This document shows, in pieces, positions 44,915 through 57,458 of a stretch of DNA of 64,000 nt. The stretch's first letter is position 1. Each line of letters begins with the position of its first letter. Both the position numbers and the translations under genes were made by a program. Origin of the DNA: Pseudovirgaria hyperparasitica (Eukaryota > Ascomycota > Dothideomycetes > Acrospermales > Acrospermaceae); assembly GCF_010093815.1 (NCBI RefSeq), contig NW_022985552.1:558001-622000 (forward strand), given 5' to 3'. Below the pieces are notes generated by a model. The model did no database searches. It saw only the letters and a program-made list of their open reading frames with translations, and had not been told where the DNA came from.

Positions 44915-47253
44915 ATGTCCACCCCAGACGCGCAAGATGCGTCTCCCTCCCCGGAACATAGCGGCGATGAGGACGGTGACGATATGGCTGAAGACAAACA
45001 GCTCAAATCTGAACCCGAGGACGAGTCGTCGCAGTCACAACCTGTGAACGGCTCGAAAACAAACCTCAAAGACCCCAACCGCCAGAAACGGAAGAAGGCA
45101 AGAAGAGCATGCTTAGCCTGCCAACGAGCTCATTTGACTTGCAGTATGTATTCCATTCTCTCTACTATCCCTGGGTATGCGTTATAGCGAAGGAATGCTC
45201 GTCCAAAGTTGTTAACTCTTATCAGGTGATGAGCGACCATGTGGTAGGTGCATACGTCGCGGCCTGCAAGATCAATGTCAAGATGGCGTACGCAAAAAGG
45301 CCAAATATCTTCATGATGCGCCGAACGAAGCATTACTACCGCCGCACTTGAGTAATTATCCACCTCATATGAACAGTCAGAGTAGCCCAAACAACCCATC
45401 AGGAACTTCTTTGACAGATCAAGGCCTTCCCATGGGACCACAACCGACGTATTTCTCCCCAACACAACCCCCAAACAACTATGGCATGTTTCCACAGAAT
45501 GGCCCTCCCATGCATAGCAACATGCCTCCACCAGGTCCTGATATGGGACCTTACAGTGGACAGTCTACCCCGATTTCACCACCTCACTATACACAGCAGT
45601 CTGGCCAAAGAACCCCACCAGTCCAGAGTATGGGGCAACCAATGCAACAAGTCCCACAACAGAGTCCACCGCAAATGCAGAATTTTGGACCGAGCATGTT
45701 CGATACTAACGATCCGTCGCTATTCAATTTTGATCTCGCTGGTATGAACTTTGGGAACCATTATGGAGCTTTGGAATTCGGCATGCTCGGCCACATGTCC
45801 TCTGGTGCTGGAGAGACTCCACCGCATGAGAACAATATCATCAGTCCGTTGAATCAGGCCATGTATCATGCTAACAACCCCCAAAGCTATGCAGACAGCC
45901 CCGTGAACGTTGGAGGCTTCGACAATGTTGACTGGCAGATCGCTCATTCGAGGCAAGGTAGTCAAGTCAACATGCAGACGCCTCAGTCGGCAATTCCGAA
46001 CAACATGGATTCCGTAGTACGCCCTGATACATATCACAACGCCTACTCCGTTGGCCACAATGCTGGCAGTCTTTCGAGTGCAAGTCCGGGTTCTTCGGGT
46101 CAAGATGGAACACCGACGACGTACGAAGGAGCACCAGCTTCACCAGCGTTCTTCGTAAACACCAACCAACAGCAAGCGCAGCATCAGCCTATCTACCAGA
46201 ATCGACCTATAGTGCAGTCACAACAGTCGCAGCAACATCAGCGCCAGCCTGGCAGCTTACTTCGAAATATGAACCCCAACTTTGGCCCGAAGAGGGTGCA
46301 TCGAGACACGAATGTCATTTATCGCGATCTTAACAAGCCTTATCCGTACACGCAAGCTTTCCATCGTTTTCAGGAGCTACTGCATACTCGATTCCCCGTC
46401 GACAAACGCATGCGAGTAGCTAAGTCCATGGCCTCAATTCGACCATCATTCATAGCGTGCACCAAAGACCTCGATGAGCAAGATCTGATCGCTCAAGAGC
46501 GCACATTTCAACGCAAGCTTTGGGGTTACGAGGATTGGCTCGCATATATTGGGACTCCTTCACTTGTTATCCGCCGCTCGGGCGAGGTTGCAGCCGTCGG
46601 TAAAGAGTTTTCACTTCTGACAGGATGGAGTCGTAATGTACTTCTAGGCCTTGAGCCGAATTTGAACTCCAACTGGGACTCGATTTCAACGCAGACGAGC
46701 TCAAGAGGTAGTATAGCTGGAGCCACGACACCGGCTGAAGACCTTCCCCCACGTACTTCCACAGGTAACCCTGTGATGATTGCCGAACTTCTCGATCATG
46801 ACAGTGTCGTGCGCTTCTACGAGGACTTTGCGCGCCTGGCTTTCGGTGATGCACGTGGGACAGCTGCACGCCGTGTGAAGCTTATGTCATACGTTGCGCG
46901 GAACGAAGATGATGGTTTGATGAGCAGCGTTTCGAATGGCGTGAACCAGGCAAAGAAAGACGATCTCGGTGGCAGAGTTGTGGATGAAAAAATGAGACCT
47001 GCGAGACGGGCCGGTGGAAAGGATCGAATCGACTGTCAGATGTGTTGGTGTGTTTGGCATGATCAGTTCGACATGCCAGCGATGATCATACTGAATGTGA
47101 GTCCTTGTTTTGCCTCTACCATGCATTCAATGTATTCAGGATGCTAATATGGCCTCCTTCCAGTTCCTTCCCATCATACAACAACACTCACCGCAGGAAT
47201 CATTCAAACAACCAGTCCAGCTGGGGGCTCAGAGGCAACACATCGTCGCCTAG
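44915..47253 (+). CDS. ERT1: Zn2Cys6 transcription activator of gluconeogenesis (ERT1/AcuK family), 729 aa
   Basis: Nuclear regulator that activates gluconeogenic and related carbon-metabolism genes; AcuK in Aspergillus, Ert1 in yeast. Exons 44915-45143, 45226-47096 and 47164-47253 give 730 codons. The Zn2Cys6 cluster is C66, C69, C76, C82, C85, C94 (spacing 2-6-5-2-8); intron 1 falls immediately after C76. A basic run ([14 protein letters not shown]) precedes it. A long Pro/Gln/Asn/Met-rich low-complexity region follows (about 110-400), including the family block [15 protein letters not shown]. The C-terminal third has a PAS-like domain ([28 protein letters not shown]) typical of this family. 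Complete. A long gene-free leader region lies upstream. Confidence 0.95.
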
Positions 47254-47756
47254 AGCTTTGTTCGGACACGCTACATTGATCGGTCGACAAGCTGATAGTA
47301 TTTACGCCATTCATCATTCGGTCAGAGCCATGTAGGATGCAGAGGGGACAATAGTTTTGACATCTTGTCAGGCTTCATCAAGGGTGGCGTACATTGAGCG
47401 TTTTTGGGGCACATACCTCGACAGGATTGCTATGGTCGCATGTTCCGGTGTTAGAGAAAATGCATTTACCCGCAAGGGCTCTCAGGTTGCAAGCAATGAC
47501 ATGGAACTGTAATTAGAACCCGTGTTACCTGCCTGCAGCAATTATCGTCAATCCAGAGCCTTGAAAACAAGGCGAACGGGAGCCTTTCCTTTCATGGTAC
47601 CTTATCGCACCGCACGGACCTAATTGGTTTGGACCCTGAATGGCATCAATAAACACTGCTCACGTCATCCATTCACTCCACCACCTAAGTAGAACCCCGC
47701 CGTGTCATCCCACTTCCTTCAATTCTCTCCTTTCGCCCGCAACCCCGTCCCACAAC
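47254..47756. other. Intergenic, ERT1 to riboflavin kinase
   Basis: 503 bases holding the 3' flank of ERT1 and the promoter and CT-rich leader of the next gene. No gene seen. Confidence 0.5.
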
Positions 47757-48576
47757 ATGCCTCCACCCGCGAATCGCCCACGCGATGAGATTGTCGGTTC
47801 AGACAGTGGGCCCGAAGCTCCATTTCCTATCAAACTCAGCGGTCCCGTCATCAAAGGCTTCGGGCGCGGAAGCAGAGAGGTGTGCTCTCTCTCTCTCTTT
47901 TTCTCTCCCTTTCTCCTTCTGCCTCTTCGATCAGTCAAATGCAGCCCTGACACTGACACGCCAGTAGCTCGGCATCCCAACGGCCAACATCCCTATCGCC
48001 GGGCTCTCTGTCGGCGGCCACAGCACACTCGCGTCCGGCGTCTACTTTGGCTGGGTCGGGCTCGACACCAGCCGGAGCCATGCCGTCGCAGGCAACGCAG
48101 CAGCAGCAGCAGAAGATGCACACACGACCGGCACACCACCCACCAACGCCGCAACACCAGCAACAAACCCCATAATCGCCAGCGCACACCAGCAACATGT
48201 CGAGCACTCCTCTGACAACAACGACGACACCAACAACGACAAGAGCAGCAGAAGCGGCCCGGAAGACACATACCCAGCCGTGTTATCCATTGGCTACAAC
48301 CCGTTCTACAAAAATACCGTGCGCAGCGTCGAGGTGCACATCATGCATGCCTTCACGACCGACTTCTACCATGCGTGGCTGAATCTGTCGATTCTGGGGT
48401 TTATCAGGCCTGAGTATGACTATGATGGGGTGGACAGGCTGATTGAGGATATTCGGACGGATATAGAGGTTGCGGGCAGGAGTTTGGCGCGGGATGGATG
48501 GAGGCGGTGGAGGGAGGATGCGTGGCTGCTTGAGTTTCCCGCGGAGGAGGAGGGCAAGAAAAGGGGGCATTTGTGA
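47757..48576 (+). CDS. FMN1: Riboflavin kinase, 243 aa, with a ~65-residue low-complexity insertion
   Basis: Phosphorylates riboflavin to FMN using ATP, the first step of flavin cofactor synthesis (EC 2.7.1.26). Exons 47757-47879 and 47968-48576 join in phase 0 (244 codons with stop); the intron starts GTGTGC and ends TAG. The signatures are [17 protein letters not shown] (about residues 34-50, with the PTAN magnesium/ATP loop), [30 protein letters not shown] and [25 protein letters not shown]. Between the second and third of these sits an insertion (about 76-141) rich in Ala, Thr, Asn, Asp and Ser that most family members lack. It falls in a surface loop of the beta-barrel, so activity should survive. 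No targeting peptide is obvious. Confidence 0.95.
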
Positions 48577-48956
48577 ACTAAGGGCGCCGGTGGATAGAGA
48601 CGCCAATTGTGGTGATAACGACAAAAAAAGAGATGTATAACGATAGACTACATGTACGAAACGAATTTCTATCAGTGCGTGCATCAGGCAGCGCTGTGCT
48701 CTGAAGATAGGGCGGGAATAATTCGATGTCCTCCCGGTAGCGTATCATACGTCTCAAGGGAAGCACAGATAGCAGACGAGGTGAGCGCGCGAGTCAAACA
48801 GCCTCTTATCTCATCCTTTAACACCACTGACTACAGAGACGTAACAATGCCTTAGACAATCTTATTGAAACGTCGTCTCCACTATTCAGAATGCCCAGCG
48901 ACTTCTCCTTCACCACATACTACTCTCCGATTCTCGAAGAACAAGAACGTGCATCC
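48577..48956. other. Convergent spacer
   Basis: 380 bases between the 3' ends of the riboflavin kinase gene (+) and the 462-aa gene (-). No gene seen. Confidence 0.5.
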
Positions 48957-50345
48957 TCACAAATCATTCGCCTCACAAACCAGCATCTCCAAAATAGTTC
49001 GATCCGTACTATCGACCTGCTGCTCAATATGCAACAGGCTAGTGATCCAACTACTCATCTCCACAACCACTGGCGCCTTTCCGAACTCCTCAAATGCATG
49101 ATCCACTTTGGACAGCTGATCATGGAACACACGATACAATACGCTCGCCTCACCTTTATGATACGGCGACATTTCCTTCCATTGCTCGATCGTACCTTGC
49201 TCGACGAGGCGGTATAGAACGCCGTACATGTGATCGTACGAGTCGCCGAGTCCGGCACGCTGTGTCTTGTGCCAGAGCCCTGTAGACGTTAACGGTGTCT
49301 CGAGGAAGCCGAGAATCCCGACGCCGTTGTTATATGCGAGATGAGCGTGGATGACGTGGGATGCAATGAGAGCATGGTGCTGGTTGTGCACGAGATGACT
49401 TTTCAGCGCCGCATCATCGGAATTATGGGCAAGTTCGGTGAGTATCTCTCGAAGAACATAAGCGCGGCGGTCTTCATCTCCAGGGAGCTTGTAGATCGTG
49501 ATAGTGTGACTACGCTCGATTGGACGGAGTTTGGTTGGGTCTGAAGCCATAGTGGAATGTTTGGGGCTAATTGTGAACTTGGGCTGCCGTGTTGCGGCGT
49601 CGTCAAAGTCTATGTCCAGGTCGAGGCTGGAGCTTGACAGTACGGTGCCAAAGCGGCGCTCGAATCTTTCGAGACGAGGTTGATCGCTGGGGGAGACATT
49701 CCTGGAACGTCTGCTATGACGAGGCTGAACAAAGCTGTTGTCGCTGGCGAACATTGGGTCCAGGTCGATTGGCGACGATGGGATGCAGATTTCGGTAACA
49801 TATTCAGGTCCAGGGCTTTCGATTGACGGTAAAGGTACTTCTCCCAGGTCCACAGAAAAATCACTACCTTTGGCCACATCCCCTAGCTTGATACAACGAT
49901 GATTAGTCACTTCAAGGCAGTCGTCTTCCTCGACTTCAGTTGCCTTTGCCGTACGGCAAGGCTTCCCGGGAAATACTTCCTTGGCGGGAGGAGTGAAACT
50001 ATCTCGCAGAATGCTAATCTTTTTTCGACTGACTCGCTTGATACTGGTCGTACCATCTGTTTTCTCACGAAGAATGTTGCGACAGTCGACATCTGCACGG
50101 TTAATGGTGCGTGCTTCGTCTGCGAGTACATCACCATACGTGCGCTTTATTTGAGCCGGGACTTTTTCTGATACACAGATATTATTTGATAACGCTCGAA
50201 GTGCAGGGCGAGAGGAAACAGGGCGTAGTGCGCCGTAACGGGGGTGCTGATGAGCTTTCTTGGGTGGTGAGGGTGGTTGGCTTGGAAGGAGCTGGTTCTC
50301 GATGTCGCTAGACGTGTAGAACGGGGTCTCCGGCTGAGATGCCAT
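48957..50345 (-). CDS. Hypothetical protein, 462 aa, helical C-terminal domain
   Basis: Uninterrupted frame from the ATG at 50345. Residues 1-300 are disordered, Ser/Pro/Arg-rich, with basic patches (KRVSRKKISILRD, RHSRRSRNVSPS) suggesting a nuclear protein. From about residue 300 a well-ordered domain begins (HTITIYKLPGDEDRRAYVLR, EILTELAHNSDDAALKSHLV), dominated by amphipathic helices and rich in His, and continues to the end through SYDHMYGVLYRLVEQGTIEQW and VLYRVFHDQLSKVDHAFEEF. No catalytic or metal motif can be defended. The family is not recognised. Divergent from the next gene with 502 bases between starts. Confidence 0.7.
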   Translation of the reverse strand: MASQPETPFYTSSDIENQLLPSQPPSPPKKAHQHPRYGALRPVSSRPALRALSNNICVSEKVPAQIKRTYGDVLADEARTINRADVDCRNILREKTDGTTSIKRVSRKKISILRDSFTPPAKEVFPGKPCRTAKATEVEEDDCLEVTNHRCIKLGDVAKGSDFSVDLGEVPLPSIESPGPEYVTEICIPSSPIDLDPMFASDNSFVQPRHSRRSRNVSPSDQPRLERFERRFGTVLSSSSLDLDIDFDDAATRQPKFTISPKHSTMASDPTKLRPIERSHTITIYKLPGDEDRRAYVLREILTELAHNSDDAALKSHLVHNQHHALIASHVIHAHLAYNNGVGILGFLETPLTSTGLWHKTQRAGLGDSYDHMYGVLYRLVEQGTIEQWKEMSPYHKGEASVLYRVFHDQLSKVDHAFEEFGKAPVVVEMSSWITSLLHIEQQVDSTDRTILEMLVCEANDL

Positions 50346-50847
50346 TATCGATGATGATGGAAGAATATTCGCAGGTACTGCCTTTAATGGTCAGCGTTCT
50401 AGACATGTAGATGTCGGAGAGTCGTTTGAACCTGCGAAAACTTTTTCTCTAATCCCAAGTCGAATGTCTAGGATGCTGTCATAAGTTGGATGATGAAAGC
50501 TTGGGAGATTTCATGACGAGGACTAATACCTAAAACTGACATATACGGAGACCATACACGGAGTATATCAGGAAGTAGTGAGGGATTCCGAAGAGCAACT
50601 TCGATGACCTACTATCGCACCTTCTATTCCATAAAATGAGGAGAAGTCACTGCGTCCCAACTATGGCTCGATGACAAGTCTTCAACTGTACTTAAACAAT
50701 CATACACCTCGCAAAGAATGATCTCCTTCCATCTTGTGGACCCCCAGAGGCTTGTGACCCATTCTTGTTGACTAGTATTACACTGCCGGGAGCACTGATA
50801 TTTATTGTCTACAGCAAATCTTTCAAACATTTGCGATCCGAACATAT
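50346..50847. other. Divergent promoter region
   Basis: Separates the 462-aa (-) and 291-aa (+) hypothetical genes. No coding frame is supportable. Confidence 0.5.
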
Positions 50848-51723
50848 ATGGCGCCGAACGCCATGCATTACCTTTACCAAGCCGGTCCAAGTACCAGAGA
50901 TCGCAAAAGGTATATCACTTTCGTTCTGCATGACAACGATGGCAAGGAGATGAAATCTTATATCGACATACCGATCAAAAGCTTAGAAGACCTCAACGAA
51001 AAAGTGTTTTGGCTCAACAGACTCGTAAAGCATGACTTTCCGCACGCTCTTCACGTTGATGGTCACCTAGTTTTCAAGGGCGAGAGTTTGGGCAAGAGGG
51101 GCTGGGTTTCGCAGCTATTTATACCAGATCTCAACCCAGAATTGCCGATAAAATGCATTCTGGACAAGATCCCGACATGCCTGGAACTGTCTGTCCGGTT
51201 TCCTCACTATCAAAAGTTTCGTTTATTTATCCTGACAGATGTGCAACGGGCCCGAGAACGGAGTTCAGGCACATGCAGCCAGGATGTGCTCCCAAGCATA
51301 TGCTTCCGCCTTGTCAAGAGCCGATCGCACGCCCATTATTGGCGGACTCAGTTGGAACAGCTGAAGGAGAAGGTTATAGACATCGAGGGAGGAACAGCCC
51401 CTGAACTTGACTTCACGCGAGCAGTCTTGAGCATAGTTCCGCGCACCGAACAAGCTTATTGGTCTTTCCGTCTTGGGAATGCAGATCCACATGACGATAC
51501 TGGGATATCTTCCTTCTCGTTTAACAGAACATTACTAAGAAATGATGGAGTATATGAGAAATTTGATGAAACCGATCAGGTAGTCTTCGTGTTAGAGCAA
51601 CAGGCAATGCGGAACGGACAAATAATGTACGCCGACTACTACACCGGTAACACGAACGGATTGACCAATAGAGACTATAGACCATCGGCTGATATCTATG
51701 AAAGTCAGCCAGACGCATGGTGA
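50848..51723 (+). CDS. Hypothetical protein, 291 aa
   Basis: Single exon starting at the ATG in ATATATGGCG. The sequence looks fully folded, with alternating hydrophobic strands (RKRYITFVLHDNDGKEM, SYIDIPIKSLEDLNEKVFWL) and a C-terminal acidic stretch (FDETDQVVFVLEQQ). No signal peptide, membrane helix, coiled coil or metal motif. I do not recognise the family. Length and non-repetitive composition make chance unlikely. Confidence 0.65.
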   Translation: MAPNAMHYLYQAGPSTRDRKRYITFVLHDNDGKEMKSYIDIPIKSLEDLNEKVFWLNRLVKHDFPHALHVDGHLVFKGESLGKRGWVSQLFIPDLNPELPIKCILDKIPTCLELSVRFPHYQKFRLFILTDVQRARERSSGTCSQDVLPSICFRLVKSRSHAHYWRTQLEQLKEKVIDIEGGTAPELDFTRAVLSIVPRTEQAYWSFRLGNADPHDDTGISSFSFNRTLLRNDGVYEKFDETDQVVFVLEQQAMRNGQIMYADYYTGNTNGLTNRDYRPSADIYESQPDAW

Positions 51724-52805
51724 TCTTTGTATGATTTCGAGTATGGTCTCCGGGACCTCAAGGTGCTCCTCCTATTCTTTCAGACTCGCGAGCTTTGCTT
51801 CGTTTTGCCTTATACCAGATGTGGCTTTGGCACTTTTTAATGAAGCGTATGTTCTTGTATAGCTGAGCCTCTCAGTAGTCGTTGATACCGCATGAAACGT
51901 CCATTCTTCCTGTATCTAGAAGAGAATGAAGGTATTCTGCGGTCATAAGGAACTTGATGATGAGATAAAGCTCTACTCTCTTCTGATGGTGGTGTGCTGC
52001 GAGACCACTTGGTCATGGTAACAGTCCTTGAAAAAACTTTTGACCATCTAGTGTAAGTGCAAAGTGTGAGAATGCCACAAGTCCCATTTTGGACAGAAAC
52101 ACTTTCTGCGTGATGCTGGTATCTTGGTCAGAGGTGATGTCTTCCAATCTCGTACTAGCCTTGGACTGGCCCTTTTCCTGCTACTTGCCTGCGGTATGCA
52201 GCCAGGCTCTCGCTAACGTGGCTTACTTCTTACACAACAAAGATGTTTGGTATACAGTCATGGGACGACTCACGGCTCAACACTTACCTTACAGCCAGTA
52301 CAACGCGTGCCTTGGATCACACATGCAGTGCATCATGTCTAGAACGAACTATCCGGATGCGAACACCTACAGAACGCCAGCCCCCGATGGCATGGCTTTG
52401 GAGACAGCCATACTGTAGTATCGTGACTGTGAAGATCTCTAGACATGCATGCTCAAGTACACAAGACAGCGACTGACGGTTAACAGTAATTGAACATTAG
52501 CCTAGCGCTGCTGCTTCCAATAGTTTTTTTATATTGCAGTGTTGGCAAATCAATGCCTCAGTACTATAGTCTTCATTTTTTTTTACATCTAATACATGTA
52601 GATGAGCTAGTGTTGTGACCTTACATATGAAGCTACTACAAGACTTTTTAATCGGAGCGACATCAATGTCCAATTATTTGACGCGTAAGGTATACTGCTC
52701 CCTTCCTGTATCGTAACGTCTCAAGACAACATACTCCAGGTCTAGGCAGTCGCTTATCGTAATAACCGGATTGTCCGCTGTGTTTCATCTGGCGAGACCG
52801 TGTGT
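51724..52805. other. Convergent intergenic region, 1.1 kb
   Basis: Contains A/T runs and a 110-codon frame (52089-52418) without protein-like character. No gene is supportable. Confidence 0.5.
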
Positions 52806-55800
52806 TTATTTCCTAGGCAAGTCTCGGAACACCTTCTTGAATATATCACGCCCCTTATAGAGATTGAGCAATCTGAGACGCTCATTGTCAAGATGAGCGC
52901 TATCACTAGCCTGTCCGATAGGTAAATGAGCTGCTGGTGCTCCAAACTCCTTTTCTAGAAACCGAATGGTAGGTATACTGCCTCCTTCGCGGATATACAA
53001 GGGTTTTCGTGCACGCATTGGTGCCTGTGCGGATGTCCCAGTTGGCGAAAGGATTACTGGGCTGTCGGGGGGTGTAACACTTCCATGAGCTAAAGTATTT
53101 GATGTGGTAGGACCAGTAGACGTCACAGGACGAGAAGGTGGACTCGTCAAGGAGCTAGGAGCAGCCGGCCTGGTGACAAGTGAAGAGCGGCGCCGACCAT
53201 AGATCGGCCCCCAGACTTCCATGATGGCAGCCTCAAGTGTTTTAAAGATGGCATTGTGGACGTCACCTAGCCAAGGTTCTGCTTGGTGGTCTATGGTAAT
53301 GGTAAGAGTGTTTTTTGTCTCCAGTTTGCTGAATTCTTTATGAAGGTATTCGATGAGAGATTTTACGATGACATGCGACTCTTGGTTTGGAACAAGCCGA
53401 AGAGAGAGTGCAGATCGTGCAAGATGTGGAATGATGGTCGAATTATTTGGGCCTGAGGTCTTGAAGCCATGGAACGTGAGTGAAGGATCTCGCCACCGTC
53501 GCATGAGGGAGTCGGCAAGTTCTTCGGAATCGCCAAGGTCTGGATTGCGCTCCAAGAGCACTTTGGTGATTTCATCGTAAAGAGCCCTTTCATCGCGCGT
53601 AACAGCCATGATAGGATCGTAGAACCCTGGAATTAGGACAGACCCCTTTTCTCCTGTCAACTTTGACAGAAGTAGCACCAGATCTTTCAGAGGTTCATCT
53701 AAGCGGGAGCTCCCGTCTACGCCACTATGTAAATCTGGGTGGTTGCTCTCGATCTGGACAGAAGCATGTATCACACCACGTAGACCATATGTCAAGCACG
53801 GAACATGATCGTCCAGCCAGTAGCTATTGGCCAATAATATCCAGTCGATATCGCCGACGAGGCTCTTATTGTCTTGGATGGTCTTGGAGAACCCACGTGA
53901 GCCGCACTCCTCTTCTCCCTCGATCAGAAATACGATGTCTGCCTCCAGAGCCTTCTCCGAGACCAATTCTGCGACAGCGTAGATCGCTGCCATGATAGGG
54001 CCTTTGTTGTCGGAAACACCGCGTCCGTAAAGGTGGCCATCAATCCCTTCCAAAGAGAACGGATCCATGAGCCATTTTCCTTTCTCGTTCTCGGCTGCGA
54101 TAACGTCGTAATGGCCATAGAACAGAATCTTCTTACGTTGCGCGGCAGTTGCTGCGTTGCCTCGAAATTTTGCGAGGATTATGGGATTGTACCCATCGTC
54201 AGCGTTGAGCATATGTGTTGCGGCGCCAAAGTTACGAAACAAGGCGCGTAACCACGATGCTCCTCTCCGACAGTCGCCCTTGTATCGGGCATCCGATGAT
54301 ACGGTACGATAGGACACGAATGCCCTCAGCGAATCGAACAATTGCTCTGCCGCTGTTAGATATTATCACCCAAGACCGCTTCGAAGCTTACCATTGGTGG
54401 TTCTAAGCCCTGTGGCTTGGGTGCGATGACAATCGCTAACGTCCCATACAGAGACGGTGCTATCATTGCCTCCAGTCACATACATCGCTTTTCCTTTATG
54501 TATCGTGAAGGCTGAGCTTAGTACTAGACCTGCATGTGATTTGAAGTGTGCGACAGGCTCATATTGAGAGTTGAATTTCTAGACTGCATTAGCAATGTTT
54601 TGCTGCCTCGTTCTTCGGTGGCTGCCTCACCTCCACGACCCCATCCATGCCAGCACTAAATAGATAGCCACCCCCGATGGTCAAGGTAAGGACGTCCCCA
54701 ATGGTGGTCTTCAGATTTCGAACCAATTGACGAGTCTCCAGGTCCCACACATTTATCTCACCTCCGAGTCTTCCGCTATATAGGAACATTCCGTCAAGTG
54801 CGATTGTCAAGACGGAATGGCCTTCCTCTCTTCCATCATCTAGCTGTCCAAGGCTACGCAAAGCCCCGCTGTTGTCTGCGTCTAATCGCCAGAGCTTGAT
54901 CGCACCATCTCCGCCGCCTGAAATGAGAACTTCTTCACCTCGGTAGCCAAATATACTTCCTGCAGCAAGTAGCATACAGTATACATAGCCGAAATGGGCA
55001 TATTGGCGTATATAGTGCTTGTCAATTTCTAACGACAGACTGCCCTTTGTATCCCTAGGCCGCTCGGAGGAACACTGCCGAGGTGTGCGTACACCACCAG
55101 GCCCAGAGGAATCGAAGAATCGATCTTGTCGGAATGATGGATGTGCAGAGGGTTTTGGGCGAGGTCGAGATTCTTTCTCTTTCAAGTCATACCACTATCG
55201 ACGCCGTTAGTGCTGCCTGAAGGAGCTCGCAAGACGACATCTACCTGTATACTGGTATTTTGAGCCCCGAGATAAACCACTTGCAAGTCGGCGGAGTATG
55301 TTACACAAAAAACATCACCTGTGTCGTAGGTAGAATAGATGGAGTATAGTAGGGTCAATGTACTCGTGTCCCAAACCTGTGCAAGTTAGCACTGTGTTGA
55401 GCTTCTGAGCGAGCAGTGTCAATACGTTGACTGTTCGATCTCCAGAGCTGGAGAACAAGAGTGTATAGTCCGAGGACAGGGCAAGCCCCAATACGCTGCT
55501 GCTATGGCCCACGAGGACAGCTTCGCGTTCGAAGGTATCTAATCGATAGACCTTTGTGTGTCAGCCACACTCGGCGCGTGGAATATACTCATGCGTACTA
55601 ATATCTCCCCACGATGTGCTCCGGCGTATATGCGATCTTTCGAGACTGCCATGCAAAGGACCGATTTGTCATGTCGCATGCGATGGAACAGCGACGGCTT
55701 GTATCGATTGTCGCCATTACTGTGGAGGGAAGGTGAAGCCAGGCCATTGGCAACTTCGACTCTTGCGCCATGCTGCTCATCAATATCTTGCGAGTCTGTT

Positions 55801-55832
55801 AGCACCAGTAGCGCGGGATCAGAGCTGGACAT
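52806..55832 (-). CDS. DUG2: Glutathione-degrading WD40-M20 peptidase DUG2, 929 aa, six exons
   Basis: Subunit of the cytosolic Dug2-Dug3 complex that splits glutathione outside the gamma-glutamyl cycle; Dug1 then cleaves Cys-Gly. Exons 55832-55599, 55551-55426, 55376-55245, 55194-54631, 54578-54392 and 54352-52806 total 930 codons, all in phase. Residues 1-414 form WD40 repeats (GHSSSVLGLALSSDYTLLFS, VLISGGGDGAIKLWRL, LYSGRLGGEINVWDL, MYVTGGNDSTVSVWDV). Residues 415-929 are an M20 metallopeptidase with metal-site motifs GHYDV (H495, D497), SDNKGP (D529), EGEEECGS (Glu pair near 561-563) and a late DSAH. The WD40-plus-M20 fusion is diagnostic of DUG2. A Ser/Thr/Pro-rich insertion sits in the last quarter of the peptidase domain (after YGRRRSS). 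Complete. Confidence 0.95.
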
Positions 55833-55963
55833 GGGTTGAAGAAAGATGAATATGAAGAAGTGTGTCCATGATCGCAGTCAATTAGGGTCTGTTGGGTGGA
55901 GGCCAGCTTAGCTGTGTGGTTTGGCGCGGCCGACGACCATCCCTCATTCCCCACATCCACCAG

Positions 55964-56546
55964 CTAACCAGCGACCACAAGGCAGTGTAGTGGTAGGTAG
56001 TGTGGTAGTGTAGAATACCTCACCCACGCCAATGTCAAGTGGACGCCAATGCCAACGACACCCACGCGAGGCTGTGGATCCCCGGTTTGCGGCCATGTGA
56101 GTTGGAAAGGCGCGGGCCGCGACAACCCAGTATCATCGACACAACACAACAACGACATCATTATAGAGCCACAGATATCGCGTCCTGTCTGATCTCCAAG
56201 CGCGACAGAAAAAGATAACAAAATACAGAAACCACTCACCTGTCTCAGAGGTCGATGGCAGACGCTTTTGCGGTTTCATCTTCGAGTGTCCTGCGCTCTT
56301 CGTGGTTCGTCCTTCGGTGCACATATTTTCTACGCCGTCTTTGCTCTCTATTCGTCCACTCACCACGGAGAGCGACGAACAGCTCAGTGCTCTGATGACG
56401 TCTGGTCTCAATGTTGGCCTCTGGGTGCGTTCATCTGCATGTCGAAGGCTGTCGTGGCCGGCTCCTGCATGGTGGTAGGCGTCTGAAGTAGTACGAGGAT
56501 CTGAATGTAGGGAGCGATTTGAGGTAATGGTTGTTATGCTCGTCAT
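55964..56546 (-). CDS. Doubtful two-exon ORF, 175 aa
   Basis: ATG at 56546; exon 56546-56240, a 55-nt GTGAGT...ACAG intron, then exon 56184-55964, closing in frame (176 codons). The first exon is Ser/Thr/His/Arg-rich and disordered. The second reads IMMSLLCCVDDTGLSRPAPF and ends in a hydrophobic stretch. The consensus splice sites are the only good evidence; it could equally be an untranslated leader of DUG2, whose start lies 131 bases downstream on the same strand. Confidence 0.3.
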
Positions 56547-57458
56547 TTCGAAACCAAAAGAAGCGGCCCTTCCGCCGACTGGATGGCAGCCGATGACGAG
56601 CGATGGTGGAATTATGGCGAATACACGACTTCCTCTTCAGGGGTGGAATCCTGCAGAGTCGGGGTGATGTTTGAGCAAAGTATATATAGGAAAGGCGGTC
56701 AGTCTCCTCCTGGTTGTTTAGACTCCTGGGTCATCTCTTGTTAGAAGATGCGGCGACAGCTCGTTGTTCAGACAGCCACAGTGCTAACCATCTGCGAACT
56801 CGCCTTGAGTGACTGGTCATATGCAGTTAAGCTCACACGGTCATGGATGCAAGTACAATGACCAAATGTCAGTGGAAGTCACCGTCTTGTGTCTACTAAC
56901 ATCAATAGGTGGTTGGTAGGTGTGCTCCCTTTGCGATGCCGTGCCTCCTGGTTGCTAGAATATCTGGTATCAAGTCCGCGAATAGCATTAGAAAATGACT
57001 CACCTGCACAAATAAAGCTATCATGTTTGTCTTCGATCAAGCGAACGCTCAACTACGGTCCCCACAACCTGGATCGAGGATCAGGGCTAACATACCTTGA
57101 GCACAACACAACATGTTGAAATCATTCGTCGCTTCATAGGTGCATGAACATGACTTGGTGCACTGTTGTGAACGTTTGTAAAACACAATGATTACAAGTC
57201 CTGCCTACTTCGTTAACAATCATAGTGTCACATCGTAGACGCTTGGATCTTTCATCGGGTGCCTATTATCGAAACGAGAATCCAGACATAGTGTTGTAGC
57301 AGCGATATCGCACGAGGGTGTTCCCGAACTACCATTTTTGCCCATGCATGGATGGGCATGGATATTCTACCAGCGATCCACACAAACATATCCGAATATT
57401 GCCATTGCTCGACCCTGGTCATATCGCTGAACGGATTCTCTCCCCGTTGTGTCAAGCT

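Noticed and set aside
52089-52418. 109-aa + strand frame between the 291-aa gene and DUG2
   Set aside because: No domain, no homologue I recognise, and it lies in the expected 3' flanks of two convergent genes.
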